28,534 nucleotides of DNA from JBLMYQ01 sp050258375 (GTDB taxonomy: Bacteria; Bacillota; Clostridia; Acetivibrionales; UBA4821), in the NCBI GenBank assembly GCA_050258375.1, contig JBLMYQ010000047.1, positions 1-28,534 on the forward strand, in the 5' to 3' direction. The notes under the pieces were generated by a model, which was not told the origin of the DNA, ran no database searches, and worked only from the letters and a program-made list of their open reading frames with translations. The translations under genes were made by a program, and so were the position numbers. Positions 15,993 to 22,880 of this stretch are shown piece by piece. How positions within the stretch are numbered: position 1 is the first letter of the stretch; the number at the start of each line of letters is the position of its first letter.

Positions 15993-16069
15993 ACATTGTA
16001 AAATACAACGGAATTAATTTTCGTGCAAAGGTCTTCTATTGGTCTCCTATTAGGAGGGATAGGGAGGTC
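15956..16069. repeat. MITE-like inverted-repeat element, copy 3 (echD/echE junction)
   Basis: About 114 bp, very close to copy 2 at both ends: left CTCCCTGAAAAAGGGAGCGAA, right CTCCTATTAGGAGGGATAGG and GAGGTC. The middle is different. The left arm is read in frame as the end of echD. The right end stops about 14 bp before the echE ribosome-binding site. Confidence 0.85.
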
Positions 16070-16095
16070 AGCGTTAGAATTTGGAGGTGAATTTA

Positions 16096-17178
16096 ATGCC
16101 TGATAAAAGGACAGTTATTCCTTTTGGTCCGCAGCATCCGGTTCTGCCGGAGCCAATACAAATGAGGCTTGTTGTGGAAGATGAAAAAGTTATTGAAGCA
16201 ATCCCTTCAGTAGGCTATGTGCACAGAGGGCTTGAAAAACTTATTGAGATTAAGGATTTTCATCAAAATATATTTGTAGTGGAAAGAGTATGCGGTATAT
16301 GTAGTTTCATGCATGCTATGACGTACTGCGAAGCAATTGAATCTCTTATGAACCTCGAGGTTCCTCCAAGGGCAAAGTATTTAAGAGTTATTTGGGCTGA
16401 ATTACATAGAATGCACAGCCATTTGTTGTGGATAGGGCTACTTGCGGATTCGTTCGGATTTGAAAGTTTGTTTATGCAGCTTTGGAAAATTAGAGAAATA
16501 ATAATGGATTTGCAGGAAATGACTTCAGGAAGCAGGGTTATAATTTCAACCAACGTCATTGGCGGAGTAAGAAGAGATATTAATAGTGACATGCTTGGCA
16601 AAATTACAAAATCCTTGAGTGAATGTACAAAAGCTGTGAAAAAAATTGAAAAGGTATTATTGAATGATTACACGGTAAAGCATCGTACAGTAAATAAAGC
16701 GGTTATAAATAGTGAAAAGGCCTATGAGTTTGGTCTTGTCGGACCTGTGGCAAGAGCTAGTGGAATAAGTCAGGATATGCGCTCTACAGGTTATGAGGCA
16801 TATGGAGATTTAGATTTTAACCCTGTTGTCGAAACCAGTGGTGATTGCTATGCCAGAATGGTTGTAAGGCTTAAAGAGGTTTACCAATCTGTTGATTTGA
16901 TTAGTCAGGCAATTTTAAAAATACCAGATAGTGAAATTTCTATCCCAGTAAAAGGAAATCCGGAAGGCGAAGTTATACAAAGAGTTGAACAGCCAAGGGG
17001 AGAAGTGCTTTATTATATTAAAGCTAACGGAACTAAGAATTTGGAACGGTTGCGTATAAGAACTCCTACATTTGCTAATATTCCATTATTACTTGAGTCT
17101 ATCCCGGGAAATCAAATAGCGGATGTTCCCGTAATTCTTTTGAGTATTGATCCATGTGTTTCATGCACCGAACGTTAA
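16096..17178 (+). CDS. echE: Ech hydrogenase large subunit EchE (NuoD-like, NiFe site)
   Basis: Catalytic subunit of 360 residues that binds the NiFe centre and makes or oxidises H2. Both cysteine pairs are intact: RVCGICSFMH with C66 and C69, and the C-terminal DPCVSC with C354 and C357. Only three residues (TER) follow the last cysteine. There is therefore no C-terminal extension to be removed by a maturation protease, as known for some Ech-type enzymes. GGAGGTG (16083-16089) selects ATG 16096 rather than the upstream in-frame TTG 16081. Conserved GPQHPVLPEP opens the protein. Confidence 0.96.
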   Translation: MPDKRTVIPFGPQHPVLPEPIQMRLVVEDEKVIEAIPSVGYVHRGLEKLIEIKDFHQNIFVVERVCGICSFMHAMTYCEAIESLMNLEVPPRAKYLRVIWAELHRMHSHLLWIGLLADSFGFESLFMQLWKIREIIMDLQEMTSGSRVIISTNVIGGVRRDINSDMLGKITKSLSECTKAVKKIEKVLLNDYTVKHRTVNKAVINSEKAYEFGLVGPVARASGISQDMRSTGYEAYGDLDFNPVVETSGDCYARMVVRLKEVYQSVDLISQAILKIPDSEISIPVKGNPEGEVIQRVEQPRGEVLYYIKANGTKNLERLRIRTPTFANIPLLLESIPGNQIADVPVILLSIDPCVSCTER

Positions 17179-17187
17179 GCTGAAAAA

Positions 17188-17212
17188 GGTTAGCTGCCAA
17201 CAGCCAATAGCC
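17188..17212. repeat. Small inverted repeat between echE and echF
   Basis: GGTTAGCTG, CCAA, then CAGCCAATAGCC form an imperfect hairpin directly before the echF ribosome-binding site. It resembles the small hairpin between echA and echB in position and in the following AGAACGGAGTGAATT. Confidence 0.45.
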
Positions 17213-17231
17213 AAAGAACGGAGTGAATTCA

Positions 17232-17579
17232 ATGTTTGATATGCTAAGAGCGATTATGAAAAATTTGTTTACAAAGCCGGCTACACGCAGATATCCTTAT
17301 AGCAAGAGAGAATCTTTTGAAAATGTGCGCGGGTGTATTGATGTTGATATTGATAAATGCATTTTTTGTGGTATTTGCCAGAAAAAATGTGTGTCAAATG
17401 CAATTAAGGTTGATAAAGAACATAGAACATGGGAAATTGATAGCTATAAATGCATAGTTTGCAACGCTTGCACTGAAACCTGTCCCAAAAAGTGTATTGT
17501 TTCAGATTGCTGTTATAAAACACCTGACTGTGTAAGAGAAGTGCTAAAAAGGAAGAAAGAAGAGAAAGAAGATGCATGA
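17232..17579 (+). CDS. echF: Ech hydrogenase ferredoxin subunit EchF (NuoI-like)
   Basis: 115-residue polyferredoxin subunit that accepts electrons from ferredoxin and passes them to EchC. Two [4Fe-4S] motifs are complete: C43-C46-C49-C53 and C74-C77-C80-C84. The first cluster motif ends CV instead of the usual CP. Extra cysteines (C35, C89 region, SDCC) lie outside the motifs. GGAGTG (17220-17225) supports ATG 17232 over GTG 17223. It overlaps hypA by 8 bp. Confidence 0.95.
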   Translation: MFDMLRAIMKNLFTKPATRRYPYSKRESFENVRGCIDVDIDKCIFCGICQKKCVSNAIKVDKEHRTWEIDSYKCIVCNACTETCPKKCIVSDCCYKTPDCVREVLKRKKEEKEDA

Positions 17580-17913
17580 ATATGCTGTGGTTGAAAATAT
17601 AGTTGCACTTGCAGGAGAACAAGCCGGAAATTATAGTGCCAAAAAGGTTACCAAAATTAATCTTGTAATAGGAGAATTGACATCTATAGAGCCGGAAGCC
17701 TTGGAAATGTATTTTGAAATTCTTTCGCAGGGGACTATACTGGAAGGTGCTGAGCTCAGTTTTAAAACTATTGCGGCTGAATTAAAATGTGAAGAATGTG
17801 GAGAAATATTTGAAAAAAAACGAAGCGTTATTGAATGTCCAAAATGCAGAAAGTTTGGAAGGTTTACCGGAAAAGGCTATGAATTCTTTATGGAGAGCAT
17901 CGAAATTGAATGA
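17572..17913 (+). CDS. hypA: Hydrogenase nickel incorporation protein HypA
   Basis: 113-residue nickel chaperone that helps HypB load nickel into the [NiFe] active site. It begins MHEY, with the essential H2 nickel ligand, and has the zinc site C73-C76 and C89-C92. It overlaps echF by 8 bp and is followed by a terminator, so it is the last gene of the ech operon. No hypB, C, D, E or F is in the window, so the rest of the maturation set must be elsewhere. The zinc loop and length are typical. Confidence 0.96.
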   Translation: MHEYAVVENIVALAGEQAGNYSAKKVTKINLVIGELTSIEPEALEMYFEILSQGTILEGAELSFKTIAAELKCEECGEIFEKKRSVIECPKCRKFGRFTGKGYEFFMESIEIE

Positions 17914-17924
17914 TACATATGAAT

Positions 17925-17953
17925 CAAAAAAGAGAGCTGAGCTCTCTTTTTTT
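17925..17953. terminator. Bidirectional terminator between hypA and the zinc-ribbon gene
   Basis: AAAAAAGAGAGC, TGA, GCTCTCTTTTTT: a 12-bp perfect stem flanked by an A run and a T run, between the convergent stops of hypA (+) and the small zinc-ribbon gene (-). It should serve both transcripts. Confidence 0.9.
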
Positions 17954-18150
17954 TACCAGTTGTTGTTGTTTCTTCTTTGTCCGCCACCGAAGTTGTTTCC
18001 GCCTCTGAACTGTGTTTTTCTAGCTTTACGGCAGTCTGGGCATCTTTGTGGTTCGTTATCAAATCCCTTTTCTTTGTAGAATTCCTGTTCTCCTACTGTG
18101 AAAACGAATTCTGAACCGCAATCCTTACATACTAGTGTTTTGTCTTCCAT
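17953..18150 (-). CDS. Small zinc-ribbon protein with Gly/Arg/Asn-rich tail
   Basis: 65-residue protein of the 'probable zinc-ribbon' type common in Clostridia; function unknown. Two CxxC pairs, CKDC near residues 8-11 and CPDC near 37-40, should bind one zinc. Between them is FVFTVGEQEFYKEKGF, usual for this family. The tail (KTQFRGGNNFGGGQRRNNNN) is rich in R, G and N like RGG-type RNA-binding tails, so RNA or DNA binding is a reasonable inference. It is the only minus-strand gene. AGGAGG (18160-18165) precedes the ATG. It has a consensus promoter and a roughly 120-nt leader with a long hairpin that reaches into the ribosome-binding site. Confidence 0.9.
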   Translation of the reverse strand: MEDKTLVCKDCGSEFVFTVGEQEFYKEKGFDNEPQRCPDCRKARKTQFRGGNNFGGGQRRNNNNW

Positions 18151-18162
18151 TGATAAATTCCT

Positions 18163-18221
18163 CCTAAATAGTTTTGGTTTTAATTTTTTCTCTCAGGGAC
18201 CTTTGCTCCAAACTATTTAGG
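18163..18221 (-). promoter_or_regulatory. Leader hairpin overlapping the Shine-Dalgarno of the zinc-ribbon gene
   Basis: In the minus-strand transcript CCTAAATAGTTTGG (18221-18208) can pair with CCAAAACTATTTAGG (18177-18163): 14 bp with one bulged A and a 30-nt loop. The 3' end of the stem covers half of the AGGAGG at 18165-18160. Folding should limit ribosome access, so translation could respond to temperature, an RNA-binding protein or the product itself. Confidence 0.6.
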
Positions 18222-18278
18222 GGCTTTTACTACTAAACATAATGGAGATTTTCCTGGATAAAATTAAACCTTATTAAC

Positions 18279-18307
18279 ATTATATAGCAATATTTAAATG
18301 ATTTCAA
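18279..18307 (-). promoter_or_regulatory. Consensus sigma-A promoter of the zinc-ribbon gene
   Basis: Read on the minus strand: TTGAAA (18307-18302), a 17-bp spacer, perfect TATAAT (18284-18279). The start point is near 18272, giving a leader of about 120 nt before the ATG at 18150. Between it and the next + strand gene (18308-18479) there is only AT-rich sequence with a weak TGGTAAAAT (18405-18413), a possible promoter for the gene at 18480. Confidence 0.75.
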
Positions 18308-18479
18308 CTCTAATTACTATTATTAATTATATCAATTTTATTACAAATATATTCTGTTATGTATATCTAACACATATTATTAATAAAAAAACAGAAAAAT
18401 ATGATGGTAAAATATGTAAACGGGATGTATACTATGCATGCGCTTTGGAAAAAATTAAAAAAAAAGCCACGGAGGAAAT

Positions 18480-20357
18480 ATGAATAAACATATAATTTTA
18501 AATTTAATAATTTTTGTAGTTGCAGTATCTGTTCAAGTACCGGTATTTGCTGGAGTAAGACAAACTGAAATAAGAGTAAAACCGGGAGAAAAAAATATAA
18601 AAATTAATATGCATATAGTTTCAGCAGAAAAATCATTTATGAAGAATAATTCCTTAATGGTACCGCTAAGGACTGTTTCTGATTTGATTGGTGCAGCTTT
18701 AGAAAAGTCTGAGGACCAAAATGTATTAATTGTTTCGAGAAATAATAAAAATATTAAGTTTGTTCTGAACAAAAACGTAGTTTATATTGATGGTATAAAA
18801 AAGCAGACTCCGTGTGCTCCTGTTTTAATAAATGGAACTACAATGGTTCCGTTAAGAAATTTAGCTGAAACCTTTAATGCTGTCATTTCAAAAGACTCAT
18901 CAACCGGAGAATTTGTAATCACATTTCCTTTTACAAATTACCAAAACCGCTTTGCTTATATAAAAGAAGGGGTGATAGGGGATTCATATTATGGTTGGTC
19001 GGTTTTATTCCCCAAAGGCAATGTTATTGATGATAAGAAGCCTTCTGGTTCCAGTATTCTTGTGAAAAATACTGAAAAAGGTTATTACTACTATATTTTT
19101 AATACAATTGCCGCGGCTGATATAAATGAGGACGGGCTACTAAATGAATTAAAAAGCTATGTAAATAATGAGAAAATTATTAAGGAATACACAGCTGTAC
19201 AAAATGGCAGAAAATATGGAGCGATTGTATTAGAAAGCGAGAATGAGATTTATGAATATAAAGCCTTCTTAAAAGATGGAAGGCTTTATCAGATTCATTT
19301 GTATACTATGGACAAAGCAGGTTTTATGGATGAAGAGAAAGGTAAGGTTTATCAAGATATAATAAATTCCTTTAGTGTTGATTATTCAGGAAATACCAAA
19401 GAAATTATCGATATTAATGAAATAACTAATAATATGTACTCCTATAAAGAGAATTCATTAGGGTGGGAAATAGATTTGCCGGCAGATGTAAACCTTGAAG
19501 TAAAAAAGAATGATTTCAGCTTTGAAATTATTAATGAAAAAGGAAAAGAAAATGGATTGACTGTTGGAGTAGATATTTATTCTGCAAATCAGGGCGATAC
19601 TCTTGAAGCATATGCTAAAAAGGAAATTGATGATACTTATAACGAGGTTAACAAGGAATGTATTTCTGATTTTGCAGCTAAAAACGCAAATATAAGTGGA
19701 AAACCTGCAAAAAAAATTTATTATATAATAAATACAGGAAGTAAAAGTTTTTATTTCTTTAATGCAGTGATAGTAGATAAAAAAAATAAATTCCATATAT
19801 ATGCTTATGGAGAAGGCAAATTTTTTGAAGGTGGAAAGCTTGATTTAGGAGATAGAATAATACAATCTTTTTTTGTTCCGGAGAATCTTGACAAGGGGAT
19901 AATGTCAAAAGAAGATGGCGTAAAACAGTATTCTGGTGTAATCAATTATCAAAGCACCGATGGCTGGAGGTTAAAATATCCGTCTGATTGGACTAAGGAT
20001 GAAAAAGATTCAAAATTTGTGGTTAAAAATGATTCTGGACTGATTGAATTTCAAGTAACAAAAGAAGATTCTTATTGTACTGCTGATAATATTAAAGAAA
20101 AATATGCATGGCTTAAAAATTCTAAGGTTGTTAAAGAGGAAACTGTTAACCATAAAGGAATGCCTGTAAAAGCTGTTTGTTTTGAGTGTGATATTGATGA
20201 TTTAAAGTACTATTATAATTATTATGTTTTTAATATTAATGAACAAACATTTTTAGCAGGTTATAAAATATCTGAAATTTCAAAAAGTGATGATAATTTA
20301 AAGAAATTAAATGATATTATTCAATCTTTTGAATTTTTATTACAAAGAGCAAATTAA
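18480..20357 (+). CDS. Secreted protein: copper-amine-oxidase-like N-terminal domain plus three PsbP-like repeats
   Basis: 625 residues, function unknown. Signal peptide at about 1-24 (ending PVFAGV). Residues about 30-130 form a copper amine oxidase N-terminal-like domain with the two diagnostic MVPLR motifs (MVPLRTVSDLIGA and MVPLRNLAETFNA), often seen in clostridial surface proteins. The rest is three related modules of about 150 residues, each opening with a GW-x-x-x-x-P pattern (GWSVLFP, GWEIDLP, GWRLKYP) and closing with I-[IN/IQ]-SF. They resemble PsbP/DcrB-like lipoprotein domains. GGAGG precedes the ATG. A weak promoter may lie at 18405-18413. There is no clear terminator behind it. 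Confidence 0.85.
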   Translation: MNKHIILNLIIFVVAVSVQVPVFAGVRQTEIRVKPGEKNIKINMHIVSAEKSFMKNNSLMVPLRTVSDLIGAALEKSEDQNVLIVSRNNKNIKFVLNKNVVYIDGIKKQTPCAPVLINGTTMVPLRNLAETFNAVISKDSSTGEFVITFPFTNYQNRFAYIKEGVIGDSYYGWSVLFPKGNVIDDKKPSGSSILVKNTEKGYYYYIFNTIAAADINEDGLLNELKSYVNNEKIIKEYTAVQNGRKYGAIVLESENEIYEYKAFLKDGRLYQIHLYTMDKAGFMDEEKGKVYQDIINSFSVDYSGNTKEIIDINEITNNMYSYKENSLGWEIDLPADVNLEVKKNDFSFEIINEKGKENGLTVGVDIYSANQGDTLEAYAKKEIDDTYNEVNKECISDFAAKNANISGKPAKKIYYIINTGSKSFYFFNAVIVDKKNKFHIYAYGEGKFFEGGKLDLGDRIIQSFFVPENLDKGIMSKEDGVKQYSGVINYQSTDGWRLKYPSDWTKDEKDSKFVVKNDSGLIEFQVTKEDSYCTADNIKEKYAWLKNSKVVKEETVNHKGMPVKAVCFECDIDDLKYYYNYYVFNINEQTFLAGYKISEISKSDDNLKKLNDIIQSFEFLLQRAN

Positions 20358-20369
20358 GTAATTTATTTT

Positions 20370-20399
20370 TTGTTTTCATATGATTTATTCTGGTATAAT
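20370..20399 (+). promoter_or_regulatory. Extended -10 promoter for the GerMN gene
   Basis: TATAAT at 20394-20399 preceded by TGG, with a partial -35 (TTGTTT, 20370-20375) 18 bp upstream. It would drive the GerMN gene and perhaps the following ruvC-hisZ group. Confidence 0.5.
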
Positions 20400-20468
20400 A
20401 TTAACAACAAAACATTGTTTATCATATTATTGCCTTGCTAGAGTGCAAAATGTTACGGAGGAGAAGGA

Positions 20469-21401
20469 ATGAAGAGAATATTTGTTGTATTAATGCTGTT
20501 GGTTGTTATATTAAGCGGGGCTTATTTTGTTATGAATTTGAATACTGGTAAACCGGGAGTGCCTCCGACGCAGCAAGAACAAGCTATAAAAAATGAAAAA
20601 GAAGTTACACTTTATTATGCAAATGCTAAATATGTTGAAACTGCTGATGAAAGTCTTGATAAGGTATTGCCGGTTAAAAAGAAAATTTCTATTGGTTCTG
20701 AATCAATATATGTTATAATTTTAAACCAACTCAAAAATGACCCGGAAGGTGTGGCGGGTTTAAAAACTCAGATTCCCAAAAATGCGAAGCTGTTAGGTGT
20801 TGAAATAAAAGAAGGAATTGCCTATGTCGACTATTCCTCTGAAGGATTGAACGGTGGTTCTTTGCAGGAGATGCTTGCAATAAGTCAAATTGTTAAAACG
20901 CTTACTGGCATGGAGGGAATAAAAGGGGTCCAGTTTCTGGTTGACGGAAGCAAGACTGATATGTTCATGGGTCATGCAGATGTAACCAAGCCATTTTATA
21001 AGATGATTGAAATAAAACCGACAGAGCTTGATATCAGCGGAATGAAGCTTAATGTAAAAAGGATGGATTTTATTAAAGCTTATGGCAAGCCAGCCAAAGC
21101 AACTTTATCAAAAAATAAAAGAAAAGAGTTATTAGAGTATACAGATTTTAAAGTAACAATATCTAATGGCATAACATATGAGATATCTACAACTTCTGAT
21201 AAAAAACAAACACCTGCCGGTGTAAAGGTTGGAGATGAAAAGCAAAAGGTAATTGAAATCTATGGCGAAGCTTCTTCTGTTACAGGTTCAGCTGATGGAG
21301 CTACTGAAAAGTATACATATCAGGTTGGAATGGAGGGCCTGTTAGATATTGAAATAACCAATGGAAAGGTATCAAGGATTGGGATAAGAAAATTTGAGTA
21401 A
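20469..21401 (+). CDS. GerMN domain membrane-anchored protein
   Basis: 310 residues with an N-terminal signal-anchor (about residues 4-24, no lipobox cysteine). A GerMN domain follows at about 45-185 (VTLYYANAKYVETADE, then LGVEIKEGIAYVDYSSE and a VQFLVDG segment). The C-terminal half (about 190-310) is a separate domain with two similar parts, KLNVKRMDFIKAYGKPAKAT and GVKVGDEKQKVIEIYGEAS. GerMN domains occur in the spore germination protein GerM and in other surface proteins. The strong GGAGGAGAAGG precedes the ATG. It stands 35 bp before ruvC with no terminator between, so it may share a transcript. Confidence 0.85.
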   Translation: MKRIFVVLMLLVVILSGAYFVMNLNTGKPGVPPTQQEQAIKNEKEVTLYYANAKYVETADESLDKVLPVKKKISIGSESIYVIILNQLKNDPEGVAGLKTQIPKNAKLLGVEIKEGIAYVDYSSEGLNGGSLQEMLAISQIVKTLTGMEGIKGVQFLVDGSKTDMFMGHADVTKPFYKMIEIKPTELDISGMKLNVKRMDFIKAYGKPAKATLSKNKRKELLEYTDFKVTISNGITYEISTTSDKKQTPAGVKVGDEKQKVIEIYGEASSVTGSADGATEKYTYQVGMEGLLDIEITNGKVSRIGIRKFE

Positions 21402-21436
21402 CTTACCCTAAAAAATTTTATAGAAAAGGTTAAAAA

Positions 21437-21943
21437 ATGATTATTTTAGGTATTGATCCGGGGGTTGCAACTACAGGCTATGGGGTTATATCATATGAAG
21501 GCAATAAATTTAAAGTTCTGGAGTATGGAGCCATTCTTACAAAATCAAATGTAGAACTTCCTAAAAGATTACTAAGTATTAATAATGAAATAATAGCCAT
21601 AATTCAAAGATTAAATCCTCAAGTATTTGCAATTGAAGAATTATTCTTTAATAAAAATATAAAAACTGCTCTTACGGTTGGGCATGCCCGGGGAGTGGCT
21701 ATTCTTAGTGCTGCAAATCAAAATCTACCTGTATATGAATACACTCCTTTACAAGTCAAACAAGCAGTGGTAGGATATGGAAGGGCGGATAAAAATCAGG
21801 TTCAACAGATGGTAAAAATAATGCTGGGGCTAAATGAAATTCCTAAGCCTGATGATGTGGCAGATGCATTGGCTGTTGCGATATGTCATGCCCATTCAGC
21901 AGTATTTGCTGATAAAATAAAAAAGGAAGTATTTAATAAATAA
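21437..21943 (+). CDS. ruvC: Crossover junction endodeoxyribonuclease RuvC
   Basis: Holliday-junction resolvase of 168 residues. The acidic catalytic set is intact: D7 in LGIDPG, E67 in IEELFF, and D140/D143 in PKPDDVADALAVA. It works with RuvAB on recombination intermediates in the cytosol. ruvA and ruvB usually follow ruvC in Clostridia but here the next genes are zinc-ribbon proteins, so ruvAB must be elsewhere. AAAGG lies before the ATG; length is normal. Confidence 0.96.
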   Translation: MIILGIDPGVATTGYGVISYEGNKFKVLEYGAILTKSNVELPKRLLSINNEIIAIIQRLNPQVFAIEELFFNKNIKTALTVGHARGVAILSAANQNLPVYEYTPLQVKQAVVGYGRADKNQVQQMVKIMLGLNEIPKPDDVADALAVAICHAHSAVFADKIKKEVFNK

Positions 21944-21994
21944 TTATTTTAAATTGAAAGCCAAGTAGTAACTTATAGGGAGGTAGCTAAAAGA

Positions 21995-22507
21995 ATGCCG
22001 TTTTGTCCAAAGTGTAAATGCGAATTTGCGGAAGATGTTCAAATTTGTAATGATTGCGGAGTTGAGCTTGTGGCTGAAGTACCAACAGAAGCAAAAGAAC
22101 AGATTGAACAAGTACAATGGCAGAAGGTTTTGAATGTAGCATCTGAGGAAGAAGCAAGTATGATTGTTGAATTGCTGAAAACCTCAGATATTCCTGCAAT
22201 GTCACACAGCTATGAGGTACTAACCTTTATTAGAAATCCTCAAGGTGTCGATATTTTAGTGCCGCAGAATTTCTATGAACAAGCAGAAGAATTATTAAAG
22301 GTTACATTGCCTTCAGAGATGGATAATGAAATTAATAGCGCAGAAATCGATTATATTACAGATGGAGAAAGTGAAGAGATGGGGGAGGAATTACCTGAAG
22401 AAAATACTTCAAAAGCCTCAACGCCTCCTTTTAAAATTATTGTTTTTATCTTGGTTGCAGTGCTAATTGGAGTAATATTATACAGGATTATTTTTAATAT
22501 TACTTAA
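21995..22507 (+). CDS. Zinc-ribbon / DUF2007-like protein with C-terminal membrane segment
   Basis: 170 residues, function unknown. The N-terminal zinc ribbon uses C4, C7, C18 and C21 (MPFCPKCK, ICNDCG). It is followed by a domain of about 70 residues resembling DUF2007-type 'putative signal transducing' proteins (WQKVLNVASEEEASMIVELL, then DILVPQNFYEQAEELL). An acidic linker and one membrane helix at about 148-168 close the protein, so the zinc ribbon probably faces the cytosol. GGGAGG precedes the ATG. The next gene is a shorter paralog without the membrane helix. Confidence 0.85.
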   Translation: MPFCPKCKCEFAEDVQICNDCGVELVAEVPTEAKEQIEQVQWQKVLNVASEEEASMIVELLKTSDIPAMSHSYEVLTFIRNPQGVDILVPQNFYEQAEELLKVTLPSEMDNEINSAEIDYITDGESEEMGEELPEENTSKASTPPFKIIVFILVAVLIGVILYRIIFNIT

Positions 22508-22537
22508 TTTAGAATGAAAGTAGGAAGGAAGGATATT

Positions 22538-22864
22538 ATGCCTGTATGTTCAAACTGTAAAGCGGAATATATCCGTGGTAAAAAGATTTGCAGTTTTTGT
22601 GGGCAGGAATTATATAGAGGGCTGCTTACTGATTTGTCTGAGGATGAAAAAATTTTTGAACAAATTGAATGGACAAAAATTCTCAGCGTTAATTCACAGC
22701 AGGAGGCAGATATTGTAATAAAACAGCTGTATATTTATAATATCCCAGCTTTAAAAAGAGATGCAGAGATACCCTTTATGGATGTTACTGAAACAACGCC
22801 GTTAAGCATTGATATTTATGTTCCTGCAAGTATTGGAGATAAAGCCATGGAATCACTCAACTAG
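22538..22864 (+). CDS. Zinc-ribbon / DUF2007-like protein, soluble paralog
   Basis: 108 residues with the same architecture as the preceding gene: C4, C7, C18 and C21 at identical positions, then WTKILSVNSQQEADIVIKQL and DIYVPASIGDKAMESL. It lacks the membrane helix. The frame opens at ATG 22514, but AGGAAGGAAGG (22522-22532) and the alignment MPVCSNCK / MPFCPKCK favour ATG 22538. It probably arose by tandem duplication. It ends 16 bp before the hisZ start. Function unknown; a partner of the membrane-bound paralog is a guess. Confidence 0.8.
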   Translation: MPVCSNCKAEYIRGKKICSFCGQELYRGLLTDLSEDEKIFEQIEWTKILSVNSQQEADIVIKQLYIYNIPALKRDAEIPFMDVTETTPLSIDIYVPASIGDKAMESLN

Positions 22865-22880
22865 GAAGGGATTGAAAAAA

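Noticed and set aside
15012..16069. The repeated elements in the ech operon considered as a CRISPR array
   Set aside because: There are only two copies here, nearly 1 kb apart with a gene between them, and the units are long with internal hairpins and no regular spacers. They fit dispersed MITE-like repeats.
18298..18483. 61-codon + strand open frame before the secreted PsbP-like protein gene
   Set aside because: It has no ribosome-binding site, a low-complexity Ile/Asn/Lys composition, overlaps the -35 of the minus-strand promoter and reaches into the next gene's start. It looks like AT-rich chance.
22809..22880. Upstream extension of the hisZ frame
   Set aside because: It lies inside the preceding zinc-ribbon gene, and a good ribosome-binding site points to TTG 22881.
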